From Saccharothrix sp. NRRL B-16348 (GTDB taxonomy: Bacteria > Actinomycetota > Actinomycetes > Mycobacteriales > Pseudonocardiaceae), in the NCBI RefSeq assembly GCF_001280085.1, contig NZ_LGED01000201.1:1-64000 (forward strand): a stretch of DNA of 64,000 nucleotides, written 5' to 3'. The notes beneath the pieces are model-generated. The model was not told the DNA's origin. It ran no database searches and worked only from the letters and a program-made list of their open reading frames with translations. Shown here piece by piece: positions 24,438 to 32,221 of this stretch. The first letter of the stretch is position 1; each line of letters starts with the position of its first letter. The position numbers were made by a program, and so were the translations under genes.

Positions 24438-25429
24438 CACGCCACCCCCTGCACGCGGCCGACGCCGGCGCCGGCCGTGACGAGGCGTGGCACGGACGCG
24501 GGGTCGTCCACCGAGTAGCTGTAGTAGGTGCGCGGTTCCACGACGGCGCCGAGCGTTTCCGGCGCGCCGGAGCCGGCGTAGATGTTGTTGCGCTCCACCA
24601 CGCGTCCCGGCCCGCTCTTGTCGTAGCCGGACAGGACCGGGTGGGCGACGTTCTCGAAGTAGTTGCCCTCGACCACCACGCCCGCGTCCATGGTGGACGC
24701 GACGCCGTAGAGCGAGTTGCCCCGGTAGTAGTTGTTGTAGACGTGCACGGGCTCGCCGAAGCGGACGCGCGGGTGGCGCTGGTCCGTGCCGTCGAAGAAG
24801 TTGTGGTGGTAGGTGACGCGCAGCTTGCCCTTGTCGCTGGTGTAGGTGTCGGAGTGGCCGAGCAGGGCGGCCTTGCTGTGGTGGTGGAAGTGGTTCCACG
24901 ACACGGTGACGTAGTCGGAGTTGCGCTTGACGTCCAGCAGGCCGTCGTAGCCGTCGGACAGGTCGCAGTGGTCGATCCACACGTGGTGCGCGGAGTTGGT
25001 GACGCTGATCGAGTCGTCCGAGGCGTTGGTGAACCGCAGGTTGCGGATGATCACGTTGTTGCCGGGTCGGGTGGTGGAGCCGAGCTGGAGCCCGCCGCCG
25101 GTGATCTCGGCGGTGGAGCCGACGCCGACGATGGTCTTGTTCGCGACGACGGTCAGCATCTCGTCGCCGGTCTGGATCCGGCCGGACACCGAGATGACGT
25201 ACGGCTCCTTGCGGCCCACGTAGTCGGCGAGCGCGGCGGCGGTGGCCACGGTGACCGCCTGGCCGCCCGCGCCGCCGGTGGTGCCGTTCTGGCCCAGCGC
25301 GGTGACTCCGGCGAACCCGTCGGCGACGTTCAGCGCGCCGACACCGGCCCAGGCCGGGCGTGGCGCGGTGGCGGCGACCGCGGCGAGCGCCGTGCCGGTG
25401 AGCAGCCGACGGCGGTTGAGTGGGCTCAT
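24437..25429 (-). CDS. Secreted PL1 pectate lyase, third gene of operon
   Basis: A 330-residue PL1 lyase with a twin-arginine-type signal (NRRRLLTGTALAAVAAT). The beta-helix motifs are complete: HHVWIDHCDLSDGYDGLLDV, YVTVSWNHFHHHSKAALLGH and HHNFFDGTDQRHPRVRFGE. Cleaves polygalacturonate by beta-elimination outside the cell. Lies 15 bases after the second gene of the operon and overlaps the fourth, so it is co-transcribed with them. Confidence 0.93.
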   Translation of the reverse strand: MSPLNRRRLLTGTALAAVAATAPRPAWAGVGALNVADGFAGVTALGQNGTTGGAGGQAVTVATAAALADYVGRKEPYVISVSGRIQTGDEMLTVVANKTIVGVGSTAEITGGGLQLGSTTRPGNNVIIRNLRFTNASDDSISVTNSAHHVWIDHCDLSDGYDGLLDVKRNSDYVTVSWNHFHHHSKAALLGHSDTYTSDKGKLRVTYHHNFFDGTDQRHPRVRFGEPVHVYNNYYRGNSLYGVASTMDAGVVVEGNYFENVAHPVLSGYDKSGPGRVVERNNIYAGSGAPETLGAVVEPRTYYSYSVDDPASVPRLVTAGAGVGRVQGVA

Positions 25430-25444
25430 GCGTGGCCTCCTGGG

Positions 25445-26434
25445 TCAGATCCGGCCGACGCCGGCGCCGGCGGGGACGGTGGTGGGCAGGGTCGACGGGT
25501 GGTCGGGGGTGTAGGCGTAGTAGGTGCGCGGCTCGACGACCGTGCCGAGGGTCTGCGGCGTGCCGGAGTTGACGAAGATGTTGTCGCGCTGCACCACGCG
25601 GCCGGGTCCGCTCTCGTCGTAGCCGGAGTAGATCGGGTGCGGCACGTTCTGGAAGTAGTTGGCCTCCACCAGCACGCCGGCGTTCTCCGTGGAGGCGACG
25701 CCGTAGAGGCGGTTGTCGCGGAAGTAGTTGTTGTAGACGTGGATCGGCTCGCCGAAGCGGACGCGGGGGTGCCGCTGCTCGGTGGCGTTGAAGTAGTTGT
25801 GGTGGAACGTGGTGCGGAGCTTGCCGGTGTCCGGGCCCGCGTTGGAGTCGGAGTGGCCGAGCAGCGCGGTCTTGCTGTGGCCGTGGAAGTTGTTCCACGA
25901 CACCGTGATGAAGTCCGCGCCCCGGACGATGTCGATCAGGCCGTCCGCGCCGCCGCTGAGCTCGCAGTGGTCGATCCAGATGTGGTGCGAGGACTGCTGG
26001 ATGCTGATCGCGTCGTCGTCCGCGCCGGTGAACCTCAGGTTGCGGATGATCACGTTCTGCCTGCGGTACATGTCCAGGCCGCCGCCGCGGATCTCCGCGC
26101 CGGGCAGGCCGATGACGGTCTTGTTGGACCGCAGGCCCTGCTTGCTGCTGAACGTCATGATCCCGTCGACCTGGATCACGTACGGCTCGTTGCGGTCGCA
26201 GTAGTCCAGGAACGTGTCGGTGTCCCGCACGGTGACCACGGGCCCGCCCACGCCGCCGGTGGTGCCGTTCTGGCCGAGGGTGTTCGTGCCGGCGAACCCG
26301 TCGGCGGTCTGGAACGGCGCCGCCCACACCGGGTTGGTGGTGACCGGGCGGGCCGTCGCGGCACGGGCGGTGACGGCGGTGAGGGCCGTGGCGGCGGCGC
26401 CCGCGAGGAGGCTGCGCCTGCTGATGTCGCTCAT
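25445..26434 (-). CDS. Secreted PL1 pectate lyase, second gene of operon
   Basis: A 329-residue PL1 lyase with a twin-arginine signal (SRRSLLAGAAATALTAV). It keeps the family motifs HHIWIDHCELSGGADGLIDI, FITVSWNNFHGHSKTALLGH and HHNYFNATEQRHPRVRFGE. It is the most diverged of the four in the loop FSSKQGLRSNKTVIG. The start ATG at 26434 lies 14 bases after the first gene's stop. Confidence 0.93.
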   Translation of the reverse strand: MSDISRRSLLAGAAATALTAVTARAATARPVTTNPVWAAPFQTADGFAGTNTLGQNGTTGGVGGPVVTVRDTDTFLDYCDRNEPYVIQVDGIMTFSSKQGLRSNKTVIGLPGAEIRGGGLDMYRRQNVIIRNLRFTGADDDAISIQQSSHHIWIDHCELSGGADGLIDIVRGADFITVSWNNFHGHSKTALLGHSDSNAGPDTGKLRTTFHHNYFNATEQRHPRVRFGEPIHVYNNYFRDNRLYGVASTENAGVLVEANYFQNVPHPIYSGYDESGPGRVVQRDNIFVNSGTPQTLGTVVEPRTYYAYTPDHPSTLPTTVPAGAGVGRI

Positions 26435-26448
26435 CGTCGGTGCTCCTG

Positions 26449-27477
26449 TCAGCTGCGACCGGTGCCCGCACCGGCGGGCACGATCGTGGGGACGTCGGCG
26501 GCGCGGTTGAGGGTGTAGCCGTAGTACGTGCGCGGTTCGACCACCGAGCCGCGGAGTTCGATCTTGTGGTTGCACTCGACGAGGATGTTGTCGCGGGCGA
26601 CGATCCGGCCGAGGTCGCCGCTGAAGTCGACCCGGCCGGGGTTGTTCACGCTGAAGAAGTAGTTGCCCTCCAGCACCACGCCCGCGTTCATCGCCGAGGC
26701 CACGCCGTAGCTGTTGTCGCGGTAGTAGTTGTTGTAGACGTGCACGGACTCGCCGAACCGGACGCGCGGGTTGCGCTGGTCGGACCCGTCGAAGTAGTTG
26801 TGGTGGTAGGTGACCCGCAGGCGGCCGATGTCCTGCGCGCCGTTGTCGTCGTCGTGGCCGAGCAGCAGCGTCTTGTCGTGGTCGTGGAACCTGTTCCACG
26901 AGACGGTGACGAAATCGCTGCCCCGTTTGATGTCGACCGCGCCGTCGTCGCCGTTGGAGAAGTCGTTGTGGTCGATCCAGATGTGGTGGCTGAACATCTG
27001 CACGTTGATCAGGTCGTCCGTGGCGCCGGTGAGGGCGAGGTTGCGGATGATGACGTTGTGCACGGCGTCGGCCGGGGGAGAGGTGACGTCGTCGTCCACC
27101 GGGAGGCCGATGTTGAGCCCGCCGCCGACGAGCCTGGCGTCGGCGCCCAGACCGATGATCGTCTTGTCGGAGGCGACGTCGTGCATGCCGTCCGTGGTGC
27201 CGGTCGGCAGCGTGATCGTGCCCTTGACCTGCACGACCAGCGGTTCCGGCCGGGCGATGTAGTCCAGGAACTGCGCGGTGGTGCCGGCGGTGACGACGGC
27301 GCCGCCCGCGCCTCCGGTCGTGCCGTTCTGTCCCAATGCGTTCACCGAGGCGAACCCGTCCGCGGTGGTCGCGGCCGATGCCGGCGCAGCGCCGGGCACG
27401 GAGACCGCGGTCGTGGCCAGCGCGGCGGCCACGACGACCTTCAGCAGGGCGCGCCGGTTCCCGAAAGATGTGGGCAT
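26449..27477 (-). CDS. Secreted PL1 pectate lyase, first gene of operon
   Basis: A 342-residue PL1 lyase with a twin-arginine signal (NRRALLKVVVAAALATTAV). The motifs HHIWIDHNDFSNGDDGAVDI, FVTVSWNRFHDHDKTLLLGH and HHNYFDGSDQRNPRVRFGE are intact. An AGAGGA ribosome site precedes the ATG at 27477. It heads the four-gene pectate lyase operon, behind a strong -35/-10 promoter with a LacI-like operator just downstream of the -10. Confidence 0.93.
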   Translation of the reverse strand: MPTSFGNRRALLKVVVAAALATTAVSVPGAAPASAATTADGFASVNALGQNGTTGGAGGAVVTAGTTAQFLDYIARPEPLVVQVKGTITLPTGTTDGMHDVASDKTIIGLGADARLVGGGLNIGLPVDDDVTSPPADAVHNVIIRNLALTGATDDLINVQMFSHHIWIDHNDFSNGDDGAVDIKRGSDFVTVSWNRFHDHDKTLLLGHDDDNGAQDIGRLRVTYHHNYFDGSDQRNPRVRFGESVHVYNNYYRDNSYGVASAMNAGVVLEGNYFFSVNNPGRVDFSGDLGRIVARDNILVECNHKIELRGSVVEPRTYYGYTLNRAADVPTIVPAGAGTGRS

Positions 27478-27521
27478 GGCTATTTCCTCTCCCGTATGAG
27501 GGGTGAGTGCAGGGCTTATCG

Positions 27522-27534
27522 GGAAAGCGCTCTC
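27522..27534 (-). promoter_or_regulatory. LacI-like operator of the pectate lyase operon
   Basis: On the plus strand the sequence is GGAAAGCGCTCTC; the core GAAAGC-GCTCTC pairs at five of six positions and has the AGCGCT centre of LacI-family sites. It begins eight bases after the -10 element, where repressor binding would block transcription. Confidence 0.6.
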
Positions 27535-27541
27535 TGATCGC

Positions 27542-27569
27542 ACCGTAGCGCATGTTTCCGGCGTGTCAA
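27542..27569 (-). promoter_or_regulatory. Promoter of the pectate lyase operon
   Basis: Reading the minus strand, a perfect -35 TTGACA (27569-27564) is followed after 16 bases by TACGGT (27547-27542). This is a strong HrdB-type promoter aimed at the first pectate lyase gene. Confidence 0.75.
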
Positions 27570-27593
27570 CGGCCGGTGGCGGCCGAGGTACGA

Positions 27594-27641
27594 GGTTCAC
27601 ATATGTGGCCGCGCTATTCGACGGACGGGTTCACATATGTG
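27594..27641. repeat. Two copies of GGTTCACATATGTG
   Basis: The 14-mer GGTTCACATATGTG occurs at 27594-27607 and 27628-27641, 34 bases apart. Each contains the perfect 10-bp palindrome CACATATGTG, unusually AT-rich for this genome. They lie upstream of the pectate lyase promoter and could be an activator or repressor site. Confidence 0.6.
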
Positions 27642-27787
27642 TCGCCGAAGGCCCATTCCGGCTAACCGGGAATGCTCCGCGCGGCTATTCTCGCCCGCCG
27701 CGCGCGAAGGCGGTGCTGGTCTGGAACCGCCGACCGCGCCCCGCCGGGCTCGTCCCGGCGAGACGCGGTGGCACAGGGTTCCAGCGG

Positions 27788-27861
27788 TGCCCCCACCAGG
27801 ACTTGAACCTGGGACCTCGCCGTTCGTAGCGGCGCGCTCTGTCCTGCTGAGCTATGGGGGC
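27788..27861 (-). tRNA. tRNA-Arg (anticodon ACG)
   Basis: A 74-nt cloverleaf on the minus strand. All stems pair perfectly: acceptor GCCCCCA/TGGGGGC, D stem GCTC/GAGC, anticodon stem CGCCG/CGGCG with loop CTACGAA, and T stem CCAGG/CCTGG with loop TTCAAGT. The anticodon is at 27825-27827. A20 in the D-loop and discriminator A fit arginine identity. The 3' CCA is not encoded. Confidence 0.97.
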
Positions 27862-27918
27862 CTGGTCGTGCGGTCATTCCACCGAGGTCGCCGCGAACGG
27901 CGCCCCGGTTCTCCGCTG

Positions 27919-27943
27919 CTCTTTTCAGGTGCCGCGAAAAGAG
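27919..27943 (-). other. Second hairpin next to the orphan terminator
   Basis: CTCTTTTC (27919-27926) and GAAAAGAG (27936-27943) form a perfect 8-bp stem. It directly follows the GC-rich hairpin on the minus strand and its T-rich arm supplies the T-run of that terminator. Confidence 0.45.
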
Positions 27944-27945
27944 AA

Positions 27946-27977
27946 AGCCGCCCTGGTCGGTTCCCCGACGGGCGGCT
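27946..27977 (-). terminator. Intrinsic terminator with no obvious gene upstream
   Basis: AGCCGCCC (27946-27953) pairs with GGGCGGCT (27970-27977), with an inner GTCGG/CCGAC stem, followed on the minus strand by TTTCTCTTTTC. This is a classic rho-independent terminator on the minus strand, but the DNA to its right (27978-28173) has no recognisable gene on that strand. Confidence 0.65.
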
Positions 27978-28173
27978 CCCTGGACCGGACCTTTCAACAG
28001 GTCACGGCGGGGAGCACGGGCTGCCGGAACGGCGTCGACGCGTGTTCGTCATGTCCGCTCCTCGGCTCGGTGTGCGCACATCGTGCCGACCGGACCGCGG
28101 CACCGTCAAACCATTTCCGGGACATTCTTCGAATCCGGTGGCGTACCGTCCGCGCGGTGACCAGAATCCGGCC

Positions 28174-31100
28174 GTGACCACCGCGCGCCGCTTGCTCAAG
28201 GACCTCGACCCGCTGCCGTACGGAGCGCGTCAGCGCCTCCTCGCCCGCACCGCCCGCGAGCTGACCGGCTCATCCGGGTTGGCGGGGCTGTTGCGCGAGC
28301 TGGACGAACGCGGCGAGTTCGAACGGCGGCTGGCGTTGCACCTGGCCTACGTGGCCGGCGACCGCGAGCACGTCGAGCGGTGCCTCTCGGCCGGGCAGAC
28401 ATCGGTGGTCCGCCACGCGATCGGCGCGGCGATCCGGCTGGACCTGCCCGCCGAGGCGTTCCTGGCCCGGCTGCCGCACCTGTCGACCGCGCTGCGGCAG
28501 AACCTCTACACCGCCGTGCGCCGCCACCGGCGCCGCGCGTTGGCCGAGCGGCTGCTGCCGGTGGTGCGCGAGACGTTCGGCGACCACGAGGCCGCAGGCC
28601 TGCTCCCGGTGTGCTCGCCGGCCGTGGTCGCGGAGGCGTTGCCCGAACTGGAGCACGCGGTGACCAACTGGACTTCGCTCGGCCGCCGCCACCCGGCCGT
28701 GCTGCTCGACTTCGTCACCGCGGAACTGGACGCCACCGCGCCGGTGGAGTGGCCGACCGTGTGGCACCGCTTCGGCGCGGCCGTGGCCGCGGCGGCGCCC
28801 GCCGAGCCGGACCACGTGCTCGACGTGCTGGCACGGGTGCTGCCGCACGCGCCGCTGTCGTGGCAGTTCAACGGCACGATCGCCGGCCTGGCCCGGCACG
28901 CGCCCGCCCGCGTGGCGCGCCTGCTGGCCGACCCGAGCCGCACCGGGCACCTGCCCGACCGGCGGTCCCTGTGGCGTGCCCTGACGGTGGCCGGCGACGA
29001 GGAGCTGAGCGCCCTTGCCCGCCTGCTCGACGGCCGGAGCCTGACCCGGTTCCTGCGCGCGATCCCGCCGTCCCGGCGGTCGGCGGTGTTCACCGGCGCG
29101 TTCGGCGACCGCCCGGACGTGCCGCTGGACGCCGTGGACGAACTGCCCGCCGCGGCACGGCACGCCGTCGCACGGCGGCTGCTGGCCCTGCGCCAGGTCG
29201 CCGACGACCCGGCACGCCGACTCGCCGTCACCGCCCGGCTGGCCTGGCCGGACGCCCGCGACACGCTGCTCACCGCGACCCGCCGCGCCACCGCCGACGA
29301 GCGCGCCGAGGCGTACCCGCTGTACCTGACCGCGGCCGCCGCCACCCGTGACCCCGACGTGCTCGGCGGCGTGGTCACGGGCCTGACCAGGCTCGCCAAC
29401 GAGCAGGACCCGGTGCGGTCGGCCGCGATCACCGCGCTCGGCGCCGTGCCGGCCTGGCTGTTCCGCCCGGCCGAGGCCGACGCGCTCACCAAGCTGATGG
29501 TCGACGCGGCACAGGCCCGGGACTGCTCCTGGCAGACCCGGAGCGGGGTGCGCGACCTGGCGAAGGCGCTGATCCGCGAGGGCGCGGTGTCCCGCCGTCC
29601 CGAACTGGTCGAGGCCGGGCTCGCCGGGATGGCGCACTTGGGTGACCACGTGTCGTGGATCGACCTGGACGGGCTGGACCGGTCGCTGCCGCGCGGCGCC
29701 GAGCACCAGGTGTTCGAGGCGCTGCGGCCCCGGCTCGTCGCGGACGCCCGGCGCGGCCGGTTCGACTTGCTGCTCGGGCTCGCGATGGGCCTCGGCCGGC
29801 GGGCGTGGCACGTGCCGGGCGTGCAGGACCTGCTGGACCAGGCGCGGTCGGCCAAGGACGACGGTGTGGTGCGGCGCGCGGTGGACCTGTGGCTGGCGCC
29901 GCGCGACCGACGGGACGAGCGGGTGGGGCGCGTGCTCGCCGACGACCCGTCCACCATCACGTTGTGGTCGGTGCAGGCCGCGGTCTCGTTGCGCCGCACC
30001 GACCTGCTGGACCGGGTGATCGGCCGGTCCGCGCACGGCCGGTTCCTGCGGCGGAAGGTGCGGTACGTGCCGCCGTTCCAGCAGTGCTTCGACCGGTGGC
30101 TGCCGCGTCAGGTCACCGCGTTCGCCACGGAGCTGACCGCGCTCGGGACGTCCCGTCACGCCAACCCGTACGAACGCGCCGGCGCCGTGCGGACGCTCGG
30201 CCGGGTGCCGGGCACCGCCGACCTGGTGCGCGGCTTCCTCGCCGACGGCGAGGTGCAGGTGGTGGAGGCGGCGCTGTCCGCGTTGGCGTGGACCGACGAA
30301 CCGGCCGACGTGCTGCCGGACCTGCTCGCGCACGTCGACACCGACCGCGCCCGGGTCGCCGTGTACGCGGTGAGCCGGTGCGCCCGCTTCACCGCGCCGG
30401 AACGGCTCGGCGAACTGCTCGCGCCCGTGCTCGAAGGGCCGAAGGTGACCGCGCGCAAGGAGGCCGTGCGGCTGATCGCGCAGCACCGAACGCCGGGCGC
30501 CGCGCCGGCGTTGGCGCGGGCGTGGGAGAACGGCCACCGCGACGTGCGGCGCGCGTTGGTGTCCGCGACGCGGTGGTTCCTCGACGACGAGGCCGCGTGG
30601 GAGCTGCTGGCCCGTGCCGTCGCCGACGAGCACGCGGTGGCGGGCGCGGTCGTCCAGTGGCCCGACACGGTGCCGCGCCGGCACCGGACCCGGTACGCGG
30701 AACTGGTGCGGGTGCTCGCGGACTCGCCCGACCCGGACACCGCCCGGCTCGGGTTGACCGCCTCGTCGCACTGGACGCGCTGGTCGGCGGGCGGCGTCGA
30801 GCTGCTGGTCGGCCGCGTGACCGACCTCGCGGACACGGCGACCTGGCGGCACGCGCTGGCCGCGTTGGTGCGGCTGTCCGCCGCGACCGCGGACGTGACG
30901 CCCCTGCGTGCCGTGGTGTCGGCGCTGCTGGCGCAGGACGGCGGGTTCGACGCGGAGGAGGACCGCGACCTGCCCGCACGGCAGCGGATCGCGGCGCTCG
31001 TGCGTGAGCTGGCCGACACCCGCGACTCGGACCGGTCGCGTGCGGCGGCCCGGGCCCTGGTCGGTGACCTCGTCACGACCGGCTACCGGTCGTGGGCGGT

Positions 31101-31449
31101 CAAGCTCGCGGTGGTCGCCGTCCCGTGGGAGGAACCGGGCGCCGAACTCGACGCGTTGCGCGAGGTGGCACGCCTGGCCGTGCGGCCGACGACCGCGTGG
31201 CGGGCCGCCGAGGAGTTGGCGACCGTGCTCCCGGACGTGCTGCGGCGGGTGTCGCGGCCACGGCTGCTCGACGTGGCCGGGGCACTGGTCGTCGAGGGCG
31301 CGCCGGCGCTCGCGCTGGCGATCACGACCGCGGCCGGGCGTGACGCCGGGTGGCCGGCGGAGTGGCGTGAGCTGCTGCGCGGCCTGCGCCGGCACGACGA
31401 CCCGGACGTGCGTGAGGCCGCCTCGGACGTGTTCACCAGCGAGGAGTGA
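28174..31449 (+). CDS. Giant HEAT-repeat protein
   Basis: A 1091-residue soluble alpha-helical protein made of HEAT-like repeats throughout (for example VRSAAITALGAVPAWLF, VVEAALSALAWTDEPADVLPD, RKEAVRLIAQHRTPGAAPAL and DPDVREAASDVF at the end). No enzymatic motif, signal peptide or membrane span is visible. Such proteins are scaffolds; similar large HEAT proteins occur in other actinomycetes without known roles. The GTG at 28174 starts the first helix; the frame stays open far upstream, but that part crosses the tRNA region and has no coding character. It is probably a stand-alone gene; the next gene lies 76 bases away. Confidence 0.8.
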   Translation: MTTARRLLKDLDPLPYGARQRLLARTARELTGSSGLAGLLRELDERGEFERRLALHLAYVAGDREHVERCLSAGQTSVVRHAIGAAIRLDLPAEAFLARLPHLSTALRQNLYTAVRRHRRRALAERLLPVVRETFGDHEAAGLLPVCSPAVVAEALPELEHAVTNWTSLGRRHPAVLLDFVTAELDATAPVEWPTVWHRFGAAVAAAAPAEPDHVLDVLARVLPHAPLSWQFNGTIAGLARHAPARVARLLADPSRTGHLPDRRSLWRALTVAGDEELSALARLLDGRSLTRFLRAIPPSRRSAVFTGAFGDRPDVPLDAVDELPAAARHAVARRLLALRQVADDPARRLAVTARLAWPDARDTLLTATRRATADERAEAYPLYLTAAAATRDPDVLGGVVTGLTRLANEQDPVRSAAITALGAVPAWLFRPAEADALTKLMVDAAQARDCSWQTRSGVRDLAKALIREGAVSRRPELVEAGLAGMAHLGDHVSWIDLDGLDRSLPRGAEHQVFEALRPRLVADARRGRFDLLLGLAMGLGRRAWHVPGVQDLLDQARSAKDDGVVRRAVDLWLAPRDRRDERVGRVLADDPSTITLWSVQAAVSLRRTDLLDRVIGRSAHGRFLRRKVRYVPPFQQCFDRWLPRQVTAFATELTALGTSRHANPYERAGAVRTLGRVPGTADLVRGFLADGEVQVVEAALSALAWTDEPADVLPDLLAHVDTDRARVAVYAVSRCARFTAPERLGELLAPVLEGPKVTARKEAVRLIAQHRTPGAAPALARAWENGHRDVRRALVSATRWFLDDEAAWELLARAVADEHAVAGAVVQWPDTVPRRHRTRYAELVRVLADSPDPDTARLGLTASSHWTRWSAGGVELLVGRVTDLADTATWRHALAALVRLSAATADVTPLRAVVSALLAQDGGFDAEEDRDLPARQRIAALVRELADTRDSDRSRAAARALVGDLVTTGYRSWAVKLAVVAVPWEEPGAELDALREVARLAVRPTTAWRAAEELATVLPDVLRRVSRPRLLDVAGALVVEGAPALALAITTAAGRDAGWPAEWRELLRGLRRHDDPDVREAASDVFTSEE

Positions 31450-31525
31450 ACCCGGACGTCGCATTGCCGGCAGCGCCGCGGCCCCGTTGAATCAGGGCCG
31501 CGACCGCCGAAGACTGGAGCCCGCG

Positions 31526-32140
31526 ATGACCGAGTTGGTGCTCGACCCGAAGACGACCGCGCTGGTGCTGATCGAGTACCAGAACGACTTCACCAGCGAG
31601 GGCGGTGTGCTGAACGGCGCGGTCAGCGAGGTGATGGGCAGCACCGGCATGCTGCCCAAGACCGTGACCCTGGTGGAGGCGGCACGGGCGGCCGGGGTGA
31701 CGGTCATGCACGCGCCCATCACGTTCGCCGAGGGTTACCACGAGATCTCGTCTCACCCGTACGGCATCCTCAAGGGTGTCGTGGACGGCAAGGCGTTCGT
31801 CAAGGGCAGCTGGGGTGCGGCGATCGTGGACGACCTCGCTCCCCGCGACGGCGACATCGTGATCGAGGGCAAGCGCGGGCTCGACACGTTCGCCAGCACG
31901 AACCTCGACTTCATCCTGCGCAGCAAGGGCATCACGACCATCGTGCTCGGCGGGTTCCTGACGAACTGCTGCGTCGAGTCGACCATGCGCACCGGCTACG
32001 AGAACGGGTACAAGGTCATCACGCTGACCGACTGCGTCGCCGCCACGTCCCAGGAGGAGCACGACAACGCGTTGCGCTTCGACTTCCCGATGTTCTCGGT
32101 GCCGGTCACGGCCGACGACGTGATCGCCGCCCTGTCCTGA
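31526..32140 (+). CDS. Isochorismatase-like cysteine hydrolase
   Basis: A 204-residue cysteine hydrolase of the isochorismatase superfamily. The catalytic Asp is in ALVLIEYQNDFTSEGG, the Lys near GKRGLDTF and the nucleophilic Cys in GFLTNCCVESTMR with the adjacent cis-peptide region. Substrates in the family range from isochorismate to biuret and nicotinamide; the target here cannot be told. ATG at 31526 has weak spacing from TGGAGC upstream. No operon partner. Confidence 0.88.
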   Translation: MTELVLDPKTTALVLIEYQNDFTSEGGVLNGAVSEVMGSTGMLPKTVTLVEAARAAGVTVMHAPITFAEGYHEISSHPYGILKGVVDGKAFVKGSWGAAIVDDLAPRDGDIVIEGKRGLDTFASTNLDFILRSKGITTIVLGGFLTNCCVESTMRTGYENGYKVITLTDCVAATSQEEHDNALRFDFPMFSVPVTADDVIAALS

Positions 32141-32221
32141 CTCCGTCCGGTTCGCCCATCGCGGGCACTCGGCACAGGTGCGGTGGGCCGGGCGCGCCGA
32201 TCAACCGGGGGAGTGGCGGCT

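Noticed and set aside
27637..28173. N-terminal extension of the HEAT protein
   Set aside because: The frame crosses the tRNA and terminator region and its translation lacks helical repeats; GTG 28174 is more likely.
28270..31464. 1064-codon open frame antisense to the HEAT gene
   Set aside because: No domain pattern, and composition is that of a reversed high-GC gene.
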